DNA of 33,897 bases from contig CAMBFA010000023.1 of NCBI GenBank assembly GCA_945865325.1, positions 1 through 33,897 on the forward strand. Reading direction: 5' to 3'. Position numbers and translations under genes: made by a program. The notes below the pieces were generated by a model. It was given only the letters and a program-made list of their open reading frames with translations. It was not told the DNA's origin and made no database searches. Each line of letters starts with the position of its first letter. The first letter of the stretch is position 1. This DNA comes from Candidatus Kuenenia stuttgartensis (GTDB taxonomy: Bacteria > Planctomycetota > Planctomycetia > Pirellulales > UBA1268). This document shows, piece after piece, positions 15,486 to 23,465 of this stretch.

Positions 15486-16396
15486 GGCGTATACCTCACG
15501 CCGAAGGAGCAGGCAGTGGCGAGGGTGAGGAGCGCGAGTCCGGCGATCGAGCAGGGAGTGAAGAAATCGATCGTCTCGGTGGCGGTCTTCTCCATCCGTG
15601 TCCGCTGCATGCTGTCGATGCGCCCGAAGACCTCGCCGAGCGTCCCCGGGTCATTGGAGGCGAAGGCCCCGCCACCGGTCGCGGCGGCGAGATCGACGAT
15701 CTCCGCCGGGATCGGCTGGTCGGCGACATGGATCGCCCACAAGTTGATCCGTTTTTCCTTCAGAACCTTCGCGACCGCGGCCTCGTTGCCGTCCCAGAGG
15801 TCGAAGCTCATCCCATCGGAGACCAGGACGATCGCCCGATCCCCCTCCTCCCGCTCGTCGAGGACCTCCGCACACGCCAAGAGTGCCTTGCCGATCGCCG
15901 TCCCACCGAACCATGGGGGGACGCGATCGGGCTTCATGAACGGCACGGCGCAGCGGATCGCCGAGGTGTCGGTCGTGAGGGGTGCCCAGTGGAGCACCGA
16001 CGTGCCGAAGAAGGTCAGCCCGAAGGCATCCCCCTCGCGCACCCCGAGGAAGCGGTCGATCGCCGCCATCGAGGCGTCGTAGCGCGTGCCGTCGCCGCAG
16101 GGGGCGAGCATGCTCCCCGAGATGTCGACGCAAAACTCGATGTTCGTGAGCACGCGCCGCGCCTTCGGCTCGGCGGTGCGGACCGGGCCGGCGGCGATCA
16201 AGATCCCCACCGCCGCCAGGAGGGGGAGGAGCGACTCGGCCGTATCGATCCCCGCGCGGAGCCAGCCGCCGCCGCGGTGGGGATGATGGTCGAAGGGGAG
16301 GACGACCCGCCCCCCTCCCCGCCGCCAGATCCGCCACAGAAGCACCAGTGGCAGCGTGAGCAGGAGGAGGAGCCACGGCTGGGTGAAGCTCATCAT
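15479..16396 (-). CDS. VWA-domain membrane protein, BatA-like
   Basis: 305 residues from the first of two tandem ATGs (16394-16396); this ATG overlaps the stop of the upstream gene, with GAGGGG just before it. Membrane helices at about 8-24 and 56-72 flank a short loop, as in BatA. The VWA domain has a complete MIDAS start, Asp91-x-Ser93-x-Ser95 (CVDISGSM), a Thr in the GGTAIGKAL segment and the later VLVSDGMSFD. A C-terminal helix (CSIAGLALLTLATACSFGV) puts the VWA domain on the outer face of the cytoplasmic membrane. It overlaps both neighbours, so translation of the three genes is linked. BatA/BatB pairs are named for Bacteroides aerotolerance; their molecular task is not settled. Confidence 0.88.
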   Translation of the reverse strand: MMSFTQPWLLLLLTLPLVLLWRIWRRGGGRVVLPFDHHPHRGGGWLRAGIDTAESLLPLLAAVGILIAAGPVRTAEPKARRVLTNIEFCVDISGSMLAPCGDGTRYDASMAAIDRFLGVREGDAFGLTFFGTSVLHWAPLTTDTSAIRCAVPFMKPDRVPPWFGGTAIGKALLACAEVLDEREEGDRAIVLVSDGMSFDLWDGNEAAVAKVLKEKRINLWAIHVADQPIPAEIVDLAAATGGGAFASNDPGTLGEVFGRIDSMQRTRMEKTATETIDFFTPCSIAGLALLTLATACSFGVRYTPW

Positions 16397-17175
16397 CCCC
16401 TCCCGTCGGCTGGAGGCTGTGACGGGAGCAACTCGGCCACGAACGCGCCGAGATCGGCCGGCGCCGCCGCCCCGGGGGCGTGCAGCCAGCCCTCGAGGCG
16501 CTCCAGCGCCGCGGCGGCAGCGGGCTCCTCTCGCAGTGCGGCGACCAGTTGCCGTGGATCGGTCTGATCGAGGCCGAGCCGCTTCCGCCAGGCTTCGTAG
16601 ACGAGGCGCTCGACGGCCGCTTTCTCCCCGCGGTCGAGGCTCCCTGCGCCCGCCTTGGCAACGAGCGCCGCAAGTTCGTCGGCCGGCGTGAGGGGCGCCG
16701 CCCCGGTGTGCGGGGGGGTGATGGCGCGGCGGCGGAGCCGGAGGAGGAGGGCGAGGCCGACCAACCACGCTAGGCCGAGGAGGAAGAGCGTCTGGCCATA
16801 GCCCCCGAGCTGCTGGGGGGGCTCGAGCGCGGGCACGCTCACGCGCGGAAAGCCGGCCGGGAGGCTCGACGTCGTGCGGAGGAGGAGCGGCGGGAGATCG
16901 TCGGTCGTCGTGCCATCGGCGCGGACGAGCACCGCGCGCAGGTCGTGGTCTCCCCCCTCCCAGCCAGTCGCTTCGAGGTCGTAGCGGAAAAGATTCCCGT
17001 GGGGCGCGACGGCAACGACCCGCACCGACACAGGCGCCGTCCGCCCCGGATCGGCGGCCGGCTCCAAGCGCGAGCCGGGGAGGATGAGGCCGTCGATTGG
17101 CACCGGCCGCCCCACGGTCGCCGTCGCCATGATCTCCGTCGCCATGATCTCCTTGCTGTCTGGTTCGGGTGGCAT
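16393..17175 (-). CDS. Single-pass membrane protein, BatD/DUF4381-like
   Basis: 260 residues from the ATG at 17173-17175, one base after the DUF58 stop; two further in-frame ATGs at 17145 and 17130 are possible starts. The N-terminal half is a beta-rich domain (VPIDGLILPGSRLEP...VRVVAVAPHGNLFRYDLE). One membrane helix follows (TLFLLGLAWLVGLALLLRLR), then a cytoplasmic helical domain (LTPADELAALVAKAG...RLVYEAWRKRLGL) like the C-terminal part of BatD or DUF4381 proteins. No cleavable signal peptide is visible, which is odd for a protein whose N-terminal domain should be outside. Its place between DUF58 and the VWA genes is the usual one for this component. Family call by architecture and context. 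Confidence 0.65.
   Translation of the reverse strand: MPPEPDSKEIMATEIMATATVGRPVPIDGLILPGSRLEPAADPGRTAPVSVRVVAVAPHGNLFRYDLEATGWEGGDHDLRAVLVRADGTTTDDLPPLLLRTTSSLPAGFPRVSVPALEPPQQLGGYGQTLFLLGLAWLVGLALLLRLRRRAITPPHTGAAPLTPADELAALVAKAGAGSLDRGEKAAVERLVYEAWRKRLGLDQTDPRQLVAALREEPAAAAALERLEGWLHAPGAAAPADLGAFVAELLPSQPPADGRG
17121..17150. repeat. Exact 15-bp tandem duplication carrying SD-like sequence and ATG
   Basis: The plus-strand unit CCGTCGCCATGATCT (17121-17135) is repeated exactly at 17136-17150. On the coding (minus) strand each copy supplies GGAG, three bases and an ATG, and encodes EIMAT twice near the start of the BatD-like gene. The spacing of GGAG to ATG is shorter than optimal. Confidence 0.85.
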
Positions 17176-17176
17176 G

Positions 17177-18034
17177 TCACAGCCCTCGGGCATCGAGGCG
17201 ACGGCGGCGGGCCAGAAGGAGCCGGAGGGGAGCGGCGTAGGGGCGATCGGTGTCGACGACGAGGCCGTCGATCCGCGCCAGAGTGAGGGCCGCGAGGCGC
17301 TCCTCGGCGAGCCTGGGATGGAGGCGGCCGCGCGTCGTGATGCTCCGCCCCGTCTCCGCCTCGCGGCCGCGGATGAAGCCGGCCCGCAATCCCCGCTCGG
17401 CCGGGTCGCGGAGGACGATGGCGCACAGATCATGGCGCGCGGCAAGCCTGGTCAGCCCCGTCACGGCGTCGGGATCGTGGAGATCGGAGAGGATGAAGAT
17501 CAGCGAGCGCTCGGCGAGCAACGGCTCGAGGAGCGCGGCGGCCGGGCCGATGGCAGTCGGCTCGTCGAGCCGGTGGCGCCGCAGCTTGTGGAGCCAGCCG
17601 AGCACCGAGAGTCGCGAGAGCGACGGGCGGACCAGCAGGCTCCGCCCCCCGACGCCGAGGCAGCCGACGGGGCTCGCCCGGTCGAGGCAAGCCAGCGCCA
17701 GCCCCCCCGCGATGCCGACGGCCGTCTCGTACTTCGTCGGCTGGCGGCTGCCGGTGGTCATCGACGCCGAGGTGTCGACGAGCATCCAGGCCGGAATCCG
17801 GCGCGGGGCCTCGTATTCCTTGACATGCACCTTCCCGACCCGCGCGGTGACGCGCCAGTCGATCGACTTCACAGGATCGCCCGGCTGGTAGGGGCGCGAC
17901 TGCTCGTACTCGCTCCCGCTCCCCTTGAAGATCGAGTGGTCGCTGCCGTAGCCGAGGCTGTCGGCGAGGCGGCGGATCGCCACCTGATAGCGGCGGGCGT
18001 CGAGGAGCGGGCTGGGGGGGAGTTCGAGATCCAT
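17177..18034 (-). CDS. DUF58 (VWA-like) protein of the MoxR operon
   Basis: 285 residues from the ATG at 18032-18034, with GAGGGC upstream and a seven-base gap after the MoxR stop. It carries the DUF58 hallmark RPYQPGDPVKSIDWRVTAR (residues 47-65). A VWA-like fold follows, with a MIDAS-type Asp87-x-Ser89-x-Ser91 (VDTSASM) and a later FILSDLHD segment. There is no signal peptide or membrane helix, so it should be cytosolic and able to contact the ATPase directly. DUF58 genes almost always sit directly after moxR; the protein is thought to act as its adaptor. C-terminal residues are very basic (LLLARRRRLDARGL). Confidence 0.92.
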   Translation of the reverse strand: MDLELPPSPLLDARRYQVAIRRLADSLGYGSDHSIFKGSGSEYEQSRPYQPGDPVKSIDWRVTARVGKVHVKEYEAPRRIPAWMLVDTSASMTTGSRQPTKYETAVGIAGGLALACLDRASPVGCLGVGGRSLLVRPSLSRLSVLGWLHKLRRHRLDEPTAIGPAAALLEPLLAERSLIFILSDLHDPDAVTGLTRLAARHDLCAIVLRDPAERGLRAGFIRGREAETGRSITTRGRLHPRLAEERLAALTLARIDGLVVDTDRPYAAPLRLLLARRRRLDARGL

Positions 18035-18041
18035 CGGGCCC

Positions 18042-19073
18042 TCACCGGGGGCGGTCAGTGGCGGGGAGCGTCGCCAGGGCACTGGCGGGCCGCAGAACCT
18101 CGCCGAGGACCTGCGCCTTCGTGACCCCGTCGGCGAGCGCCTCGTAGGAGAGGCGGATGCGATGGAGGAGGACATCGCCGGCCAGCGCCAGAAGATCCTC
18201 CGGGATCACGTAGCGGCGGCCGTGGATCAGCGCCCGGGCCCGCGAGGCCTTCACCAGCGCGATCCCAGCCCGCGGGCTGGCGCCGAGATCGAGGGCCGGG
18301 TGGCGGCGCGTGCGCGTGACGAGCTCAACGCAGTGGTCGGTGAAGGTGTCGCTCACGAACACCTCCTGAACCGCCTCCATGGCGGCGACGAGATCGTCGA
18401 TCGAGCCGACCGGCTCGTGGGCAAGGACGTCGAACTCGCTGCGGACCACCGCCCCCTTCGCGAGCCGCTTCACCCCGAGGATGGCATTGCGCCGCAACAC
18501 CTCGCGCTCCTCGGCGGGGGTCGGGTAGGAGAGACGGTGGCAGAGCATGAAGCGGTCGAGCTGCGCCTCTGGCAGCTCGAAGGTACCGCTCTGCTCAACG
18601 GGATTTTGCGTGGCGACGACGAGGAACGGCGCCGGGAGGGGGAGCGTGTTGGCGCCGATCGTCACCTTTCGCTCCTGCATCGCCTCGAGCAGCGCGCTTT
18701 GCACCTTCGGCGCGGCCCGGTTGATCTCGTCGGCGAGGAGGAGATTCGTGAACACTGGCCCGGTCACGACGCGGAACTCCCCCGAGCGCGGATCGAGGAT
18801 CTCCGAACCGGTGATGTCGCTGGGGAGGAGATCGACCGTGAATTGCACGCGCTTGGAATCGAGATCGATCGACTTTGCCAGCACGCTCACGAGCAACGTC
18901 TTCGCGAGCCCGGGAACCCCTTCGAGAAGGAGGTGCCCGCCAGTGAAGAGGGCGACTAGCAGCCGCTCGACGACCTCGTCTTGGCCGACGACGACCTCGG
19001 CGATTCTGCCGCGGACGGCGGAAGCGAATCGGGCCGCGTCATCGATCGCGGCGACCGCAGGGGCTCCGGTCAT
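18042..19073 (-). CDS. moxR: MoxR-family AAA+ ATPase
   Basis: 343 residues from the ATG at 19071-19073. The 5' flank is pyrimidine-rich with no good ribosome-binding site, so a leaderless or unusual start is possible. MoxR signatures are complete: Walker A-type EGVPGLAKT (51-59), QFTVDLLPSDITGSEI, Walker B LLLADEINRAAPKVQSALLEAMQE, the sensor segment VVATQNPVEQSGTFELPEAQLDRFM, and the C-terminal GASPRAGIALVKASRA. It hydrolyses ATP in the cytosol, and in studied systems MoxR proteins with VWA partners act as chaperones for enzyme maturation, for example metal insertion. First gene of an eight-gene operon whose later members are membrane VWA proteins, a giant exported protein and a sulfatase. 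Confidence 0.95.
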   Translation of the reverse strand: MTGAPAVAAIDDAARFASAVRGRIAEVVVGQDEVVERLLVALFTGGHLLLEGVPGLAKTLLVSVLAKSIDLDSKRVQFTVDLLPSDITGSEILDPRSGEFRVVTGPVFTNLLLADEINRAAPKVQSALLEAMQERKVTIGANTLPLPAPFLVVATQNPVEQSGTFELPEAQLDRFMLCHRLSYPTPAEEREVLRRNAILGVKRLAKGAVVRSEFDVLAHEPVGSIDDLVAAMEAVQEVFVSDTFTDHCVELVTRTRRHPALDLGASPRAGIALVKASRARALIHGRRYVIPEDLLALAGDVLLHRIRLSYEALADGVTKAQVLGEVLRPASALATLPATDRPR

Positions 19074-19304
19074 GGGGGGACGTCCCGGGAGGAAAAGGGG
19101 GCTGGGCCCGCGTGGCCACCGCAGGAACACCCCGGAAGAATACCTCCGCGACCTGAGAGTGTCGCAGCCGCCCGTGATCCGATCTCAAGCGTGGGTGCTC
19201 GGGTATCCTCTGGGTCGGGCGTTCCTTTCCGGCCATCACGGTCGGGGGGCCCGGGCGGCCCTGCAGCCGGACGGGCCAGGGAGTCCTTTTCCGCGGAGCG
19301 GGGC
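19074..19304. promoter_or_regulatory. Divergent region between moxR and the glycosyltransferase cluster
   Basis: These 231 bases separate the minus-strand MoxR operon from the plus-strand glycosyltransferase genes and must contain the start signals of both. No clear promoter hexamer pair was picked out by eye. A GGAG-type ribosome-binding site (around 19295) precedes the GT2 start at 19305. Confidence 0.4.
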
Positions 19305-20123
19305 ATGGGCGTGCGCGTCAGTGTGATCATCCCCACCTGGAACCGGGCCGCGGCGGTCGTCGAGGCCGTCGGCGACGTCCTCCGCCAGACGGAGACCGAT
19401 TTCGAAGTCCTCGTCTGCGACGACGGCTCGACTGACGAGAGCCGAGCGCGCGTGCGGGCGATCGCCGATCCGAGACTGTTTTGGATCGATGGCCCGCGGT
19501 CGGGCTGCCCGGCGGCACCGCGCAACCGCGGAATCCGACTCGCCCGCGGCGAATGGATCGCCTTTCTCGACAGCGACGACCGCTGGCTGCCTTCGAAGCT
19601 CGCCCGGCAGCTCGAGGTGGCAAGCGCCGCGGGGGTGGGGGCCGTCTCCTCCAATGCCATCAGGCTCCGCGACGGAAAACCTTCCGGCACCGTCGTCGAC
19701 CATCCCCGGCCGCTGATCCGCACCGCCGATCTCCTCTCCTGGAATCCGGTCGTCTGCAGCAGCATGGTCGTCCGGGCCGACGTGATTGCGCGGTGCGGCG
19801 GCTTTCCTGAAGATCGGGCCCATCTGGCGATCGAGGATCATGCCCTCTGGCTGCGGGTCTCGGCGCTCACCGACATCGCGTACGTCGAAGAGTGCCTCGT
19901 CCGCTACCGGGACGAGCCAGTTACAAGTGTCCGCGCGCGCCTCTCGGCAAGCGCCGACGAGCAGCGATTGGCGCTCTACGAGGGCTATCGCCGGTGGTGG
20001 CGGGAAGCGGGGCAGCGGCCGTCGCTTTCGCATCGGCTCCTCATCGCGGCGCGCTGTTTCCGATCGCGGTGTCGGCTGCGGGCTGCGGCACGTCGGGCGC
20101 CTGCCCCGGGGGCACCACGATGA
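19305..20123 (+). CDS. Family 2 (GT-A fold) glycosyltransferase
   Basis: 272 residues from the ATG at 19305; the frame is open upstream, but this start gives the family N-terminus MGVRVSVIIPTWNRA and has a GGAG site. GT2 features: nucleotide-sugar-binding VCDDGST (Asp39-Asp40), the Asp-x-Asp-like metal motif LDSDD (89-92), PAAPRNRGIRLARGEWIAF between them, and an acceptor-side IEDHALWLR segment. No membrane helix is evident; the C-terminus is strongly basic. It should transfer a sugar from a nucleotide donor to a glycan or lipid carrier. Its stop overlaps the start of the GT4 gene (ATGA), so it leads a three-gene cluster for a surface glycan. Confidence 0.9.
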   Translation: MGVRVSVIIPTWNRAAAVVEAVGDVLRQTETDFEVLVCDDGSTDESRARVRAIADPRLFWIDGPRSGCPAAPRNRGIRLARGEWIAFLDSDDRWLPSKLARQLEVASAAGVGAVSSNAIRLRDGKPSGTVVDHPRPLIRTADLLSWNPVVCSSMVVRADVIARCGGFPEDRAHLAIEDHALWLRVSALTDIAYVEECLVRYRDEPVTSVRARLSASADEQRLALYEGYRRWWREAGQRPSLSHRLLIAARCFRSRCRLRAAARRAPAPGAPR

Positions 20124-21298
20124 AGATCCTTCTCACGGTGGAGTCGTATTGGCCGTCGCGCGGCGGCTGCCAGGAGGTGGTGCGACAACTCGCCCGGCGG
20201 CTCGCGGAGCGCGGCCACGACGTCACCGTGGCGACCTCCGCCGATCCCGCCCGGGGCGAGGGATTGATCGACGGCGTCCGGGTTGTCGGCTTCGAGATCA
20301 GCGGCAACGAGGTCGCTGGCTACCGGGGAGACACCCAGGCCTACGTCGACTGGGTCAGGGACAAGAAAGCCGACGTGATCCTCAACTACTCGGCGCAGGT
20401 CTGGCCGACCGACCTCCTCCTCCCGGTGCTGTCGAAGCTCGAGGCCCGGAAGGTGCTCGTGCCGTGCGGCTATTCGATGCTCCGGGTGCCGCGCTACCGC
20501 GACTACTACGCCCGGCTGCCGGCGCTCCTGAAGGGCTACGATCGGCTCGTCCATCTCTCCGATGTCTACCGCGACGCCGAGTTCGCCCGCGAGCACGCCC
20601 TCTCCCACGCTGTCGTCATCCCCAACGGCTGCGGCGCCGATGAGTTTGACCCCGTTCCGGCGATCGACATCCGCCGTCAGCTCGGCATTGCCCCCGAAGC
20701 CTTTCTTGTGCTCCATGTCGGCAGCCACACCGCGCTCAAAGGGCATGGCGATTGCCTGCGGATCTTTCGCGGTGCGCGGCTGCGCGATGCCCATCTGCTG
20801 CTCGTCGGCAACGACGTCCCCGGTGGCTGCGGGGGGCGCTGTCGGGCGCGGGCCTGGCTGGCGAACTGGTCCCCCCTGGATGTTCTCCGGCACAGCCGCG
20901 TCACGGTCGCCGATCTCGACCGGGAGGCGATCGTGGCCGCCCACCACGCCGCCGATCTGTTCCTCTTTCCCTCGAATGTCGAGTGTTCGCCGCTGGTGCT
21001 CTTCGAGGCCGCGGCGACGGGGACGCCGTTTCTCGCGACGGACGTCGGCAACGTCGCCGAGATCGCCAGCTGGACCGGCGGCGGTGAGGTTCTGCCGACG
21101 ACGTTCGAGACGAGTGGCCTTGCGCATGTCGATGTGACGGCCGGCGCCACCCGGCTCCGTGCGTTGTGGCGCGATCGGGCCGGGCGGGAACGGATGGGCG
21201 CGGCGGCCCACGCCGCCTGGCGAGCTCGCTTCACCTGGGAAAAAATCGTCTCCGACTATGAGCGGCTGTTCTTCGATCTCGTCGAGGCGCCGTCATGA
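20120..21298 (+). CDS. Family 4 (GT-B fold) glycosyltransferase
   Basis: 392 residues from the ATG overlapping the GT2 stop by four bases. The N-terminus MKILLTVESYWPSRGGCQEV contains the GG acceptor-domain turn. VIPNGCGADEFDP starts the donor-binding half, HVGSHTALKGHGDCLRIF resembles the K-G region, and Glu288-CSPLVLF-Glu296 is the EX7E motif of retaining GT-B enzymes. A Cys/Arg insert (GGCGGRCRARAW) before the strand leading to the donor site is unusual. Cytosolic or membrane-peripheral. It overlaps the fucosyltransferase-like gene by four bases, so all three are probably made in fixed ratio. Sugar specificity is not readable. Confidence 0.9.
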   Translation: MKILLTVESYWPSRGGCQEVVRQLARRLAERGHDVTVATSADPARGEGLIDGVRVVGFEISGNEVAGYRGDTQAYVDWVRDKKADVILNYSAQVWPTDLLLPVLSKLEARKVLVPCGYSMLRVPRYRDYYARLPALLKGYDRLVHLSDVYRDAEFAREHALSHAVVIPNGCGADEFDPVPAIDIRRQLGIAPEAFLVLHVGSHTALKGHGDCLRIFRGARLRDAHLLLVGNDVPGGCGGRCRARAWLANWSPLDVLRHSRVTVADLDREAIVAAHHAADLFLFPSNVECSPLVLFEAAATGTPFLATDVGNVAEIASWTGGGEVLPTTFETSGLAHVDVTAGATRLRALWRDRAGRERMGAAAHAAWRARFTWEKIVSDYERLFFDLVEAPS

Positions 21299-22170
21299 GA
21301 AGCTCGCGCGTCATCGTCCGGCTCGAAGGAGGGCTTGGCAACCAACTCTTCCAATACGCCACCGGCCGGACCATCGCCCTGGCCACGGGGCGGGATCTCC
21401 TCCTCGACACCTCGGCCTACCGGGAAGACCGGCTCCGCTCATACCAGCTCGACCGCTTCGCGATCGCCGCTCGGCCGCTGCGTCGCCGCGATGTGCCCTC
21501 TTTAAAGCTGCGGCGCTCGCGGCTCGGGGCGATCCTCCCGCGGCGCTCTCGCGTGGAGATCGTCCGCGAGGCGTTTCCGGCGCGGGTGCCGGTTTGGCCT
21601 GAGGCTCCGGTAGACGATGCCGGCACGCCCTACCTCATCGGCTACTGGCAGTCGGAGCGGTATTTCGCTGCCGTCGCCGACACGATCCGCCGGGAGCTCC
21701 GCGTCAAAGCCCCCCCCGAGGGTGCCAATACCAGGCTCCTCGCCGACATCGCCGCCGGCGACGCGGTCGCCCTCCATGTTCGCCGCGGGGATTACGTCTC
21801 AAATCCCGCGGCGACGGCCTATCACGGCCTCTGTGGCCTCGACTATTACCGGGGGGCGATCCGCCGACTTGAGGCGACCGTGCCCCAGCCCCACTTCTTC
21901 GTCTTCTCCGACGATCTCGACTGGGTGCGCGCAAACCTCGACACCGGCCATCCGACGACCTTCGTCGGCCACAACACCGACACCCCGTGGGAGGATCTCC
22001 GCCTCATGGCCGCCTGCCGGCACTTCATCGTCGCCAAGTCCTCCTTCAGCTGGTGGGGGGCATGGCAGGGGGAATGGCCTGGAAAGCAGGTGATCGCCCC
22101 GGCTCGCTGGTTTCAGGCCGACCATGGCGGGGAAGGGGAGATTGTCCCTGCGGGATGGCTGCGGATGTGA
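21295..22170 (+). CDS. GT11 alpha-1,2-fucosyltransferase-like enzyme
   Basis: 291 residues from the ATG at 21295 (ATGA overlap with the GT4 gene). All GT11 motifs are present: RLEGGLGNQLFQYA near the N-terminus (residues 9-22), the GDP-fucose-binding HVRRGDYV (161-168), FFVFSDDLDWVR, and KSSFSWWGAW near the C-terminus. Length fits the bacterial family. It should add fucose in alpha-1,2 linkage, usually to a galactose, from GDP-fucose. No GDP-fucose synthesis genes (gmd, fcl) lie in the window, so the donor must be made elsewhere. Last gene of the cluster; a sigma-factor gene follows after 79 bases. Confidence 0.92.
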   Translation: MRSSRVIVRLEGGLGNQLFQYATGRTIALATGRDLLLDTSAYREDRLRSYQLDRFAIAARPLRRRDVPSLKLRRSRLGAILPRRSRVEIVREAFPARVPVWPEAPVDDAGTPYLIGYWQSERYFAAVADTIRRELRVKAPPEGANTRLLADIAAGDAVALHVRRGDYVSNPAATAYHGLCGLDYYRGAIRRLEATVPQPHFFVFSDDLDWVRANLDTGHPTTFVGHNTDTPWEDLRLMAACRHFIVAKSSFSWWGAWQGEWPGKQVIAPARWFQADHGGEGEIVPAGWLRM

Positions 22171-22249
22171 ACGGGGGCGGGGCTGCACGGATCGGTCGAT
22201 CGGCGTCGTTCTCTCTTCGGAAACTCCCGACTCCGGTGCGTGGTTGAGC

Positions 22250-22753
22250 ATGGACGACCCAGCCTGGTATGCCTGGTACGACCGCCACGCAGCGCGGCTG
22301 CTCCTCTATGCGCGGCAGTGGCTCGCAGACCGGGCCAGCGCCGAGGATGCGGTGCAGGGGGGATTTGTAAAGGTGTGGCGCGGGTGTCGGCCGGGGGAGA
22401 CACCCGACGTGCCGCTCCTCTACGCAGCGGTGCGGTCGGAGGCGCTCGATCTGCTCAAGAGCCATGCCCGGCGGCGGGCCCGGGAGGATCGCGTTGCCAA
22501 CGGCAACTTGAACGATTGGTGGGAGGACGATCCGCTTGTCTCGCAGGAGCGGGCGGCCGCCGTGCAGAGAGCGCTCGAGCAACTTCCCATTGAGCAGCGT
22601 GAGGCGATCGTGCTGCGGGTCTGGAGCGGGCTCTCCTTCCCGGAGATCGCCCGCACGCTCGGGGAACACGAAAACACCGTCACCGCCCGTTGCCGCAGGG
22701 GGCTTGCGGCGCTTGAAAAACTTCTCCCGGAGGGATGCCGTGAACCGCTTTGA
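22250..22753 (+). CDS. ECF-like RNA polymerase sigma-70 family factor
   Basis: 167 residues from the ATG at 22250; a TTG six bases earlier or a longer frame from 22124 is possible, but the longer version adds low-complexity sequence overlapping the previous gene. Region 2 is visible as WYDRHAARLLLYARQWLADR followed by ASAEDAVQGGFVKVWR. Region 4 is LEQLPIEQREAIVLRVWSG, then LSFPEIARTLGEHENTVTAR with its helix-turn-helix. Region 3 is absent, as in ECF factors. It should direct RNA polymerase to a small regulon, perhaps including its own operon. The stop overlaps the next gene by 14 bases. Confidence 0.88.
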   Translation: MDDPAWYAWYDRHAARLLLYARQWLADRASAEDAVQGGFVKVWRGCRPGETPDVPLLYAAVRSEALDLLKSHARRRAREDRVANGNLNDWWEDDPLVSQERAAAVQRALEQLPIEQREAIVLRVWSGLSFPEIARTLGEHENTVTARCRRGLAALEKLLPEGCREPL

Positions 22754-23378
22754 GAACGACGACGCTCGTGAGGAGCAAGGGGCGGAAGCGGCCGAGGGGA
22801 TGATCCTCGACCTCGCCCGCCTGCGGCCTGCCGCGCCGCGCCTGGCGCTTCGCGAACGGATCGCGGCCGACCTCGCGGCGCCGCTGAGCAGGGAGACGAC
22901 GTCGTCGGCGCGATCACCGACGCCCGCGCCGCGCTCCTTCGCTTGGCTCGCCGAGCGGATGCTGTGGGCGGCCGGGGGGGCGATCGTGGCTGCGGTGCCG
23001 CTCCTTCTTCAGCCGCGGCCGCTTCCCGCCGGGCCTCTCCCGGCCGAGACGAATCGGCCTGCCGTGGCCGTCGATCAGGCCGAGGCGGCGCCGCCCGGGG
23101 CTCAAGCGCCCGACATGCCCGCCGCCGCGTCGACGGCGCCGGTGATCGCCGCGGCCGCGCCGCAAGGTGTCGCGGCCGAGCCGCAAGACGTCGCAGCGCA
23201 GGAGCCGATCGCCGAGGAGTCGCTCGCCTGGTCGGACGACGGCGTGCAGTTCATCGATGGCCAGATTCCCGCCCGCGTCATCCGCCACTGGGTGCTCGAA
23301 CGGTTTCCGGGCGCCGATGGCGTTGGGCACGTCCGCCCCCGCGAAGACGTCTTCGTTGTCCCGGTGGCCCTCCGCTAG
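22740..23378 (+). CDS. Single-pass membrane protein partner of the sigma factor (possible anti-sigma)
   Basis: 212 residues from the GTG at 22740-22742, with GGAGGG a few bases upstream and a 14-base overlap with the sigma-factor gene. The N-terminal 75 residues are cytosolic, helical and acidic. One membrane helix follows (MLWAAGGAIVAAVPLLLQ), then an Ala/Pro-rich stretch and a small C-terminal domain (GVQFIDGQIPARVIRHWVLE) outside. Coupling to an ECF sigma and this topology are typical of an anti-sigma factor. It lacks the HxxxCxxC zinc anti-sigma motif, so the assignment is by context. The C-terminal part could instead be a sensor domain. Confidence 0.6.
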   Translation: MNRFENDDAREEQGAEAAEGMILDLARLRPAAPRLALRERIAADLAAPLSRETTSSARSPTPAPRSFAWLAERMLWAAGGAIVAAVPLLLQPRPLPAGPLPAETNRPAVAVDQAEAAPPGAQAPDMPAAASTAPVIAAAAPQGVAAEPQDVAAQEPIAEESLAWSDDGVQFIDGQIPARVIRHWVLERFPGADGVGHVRPREDVFVVPVALR

Positions 23379-23465
23379 CCTCCCCGCCCCGCTTCGCCCA
23401 GCGCCCGCTCACCCCTTGTCCGATTCACGTTTCTCAATCCCTGTTTTCCTCCGGAGCCTTGTTCC

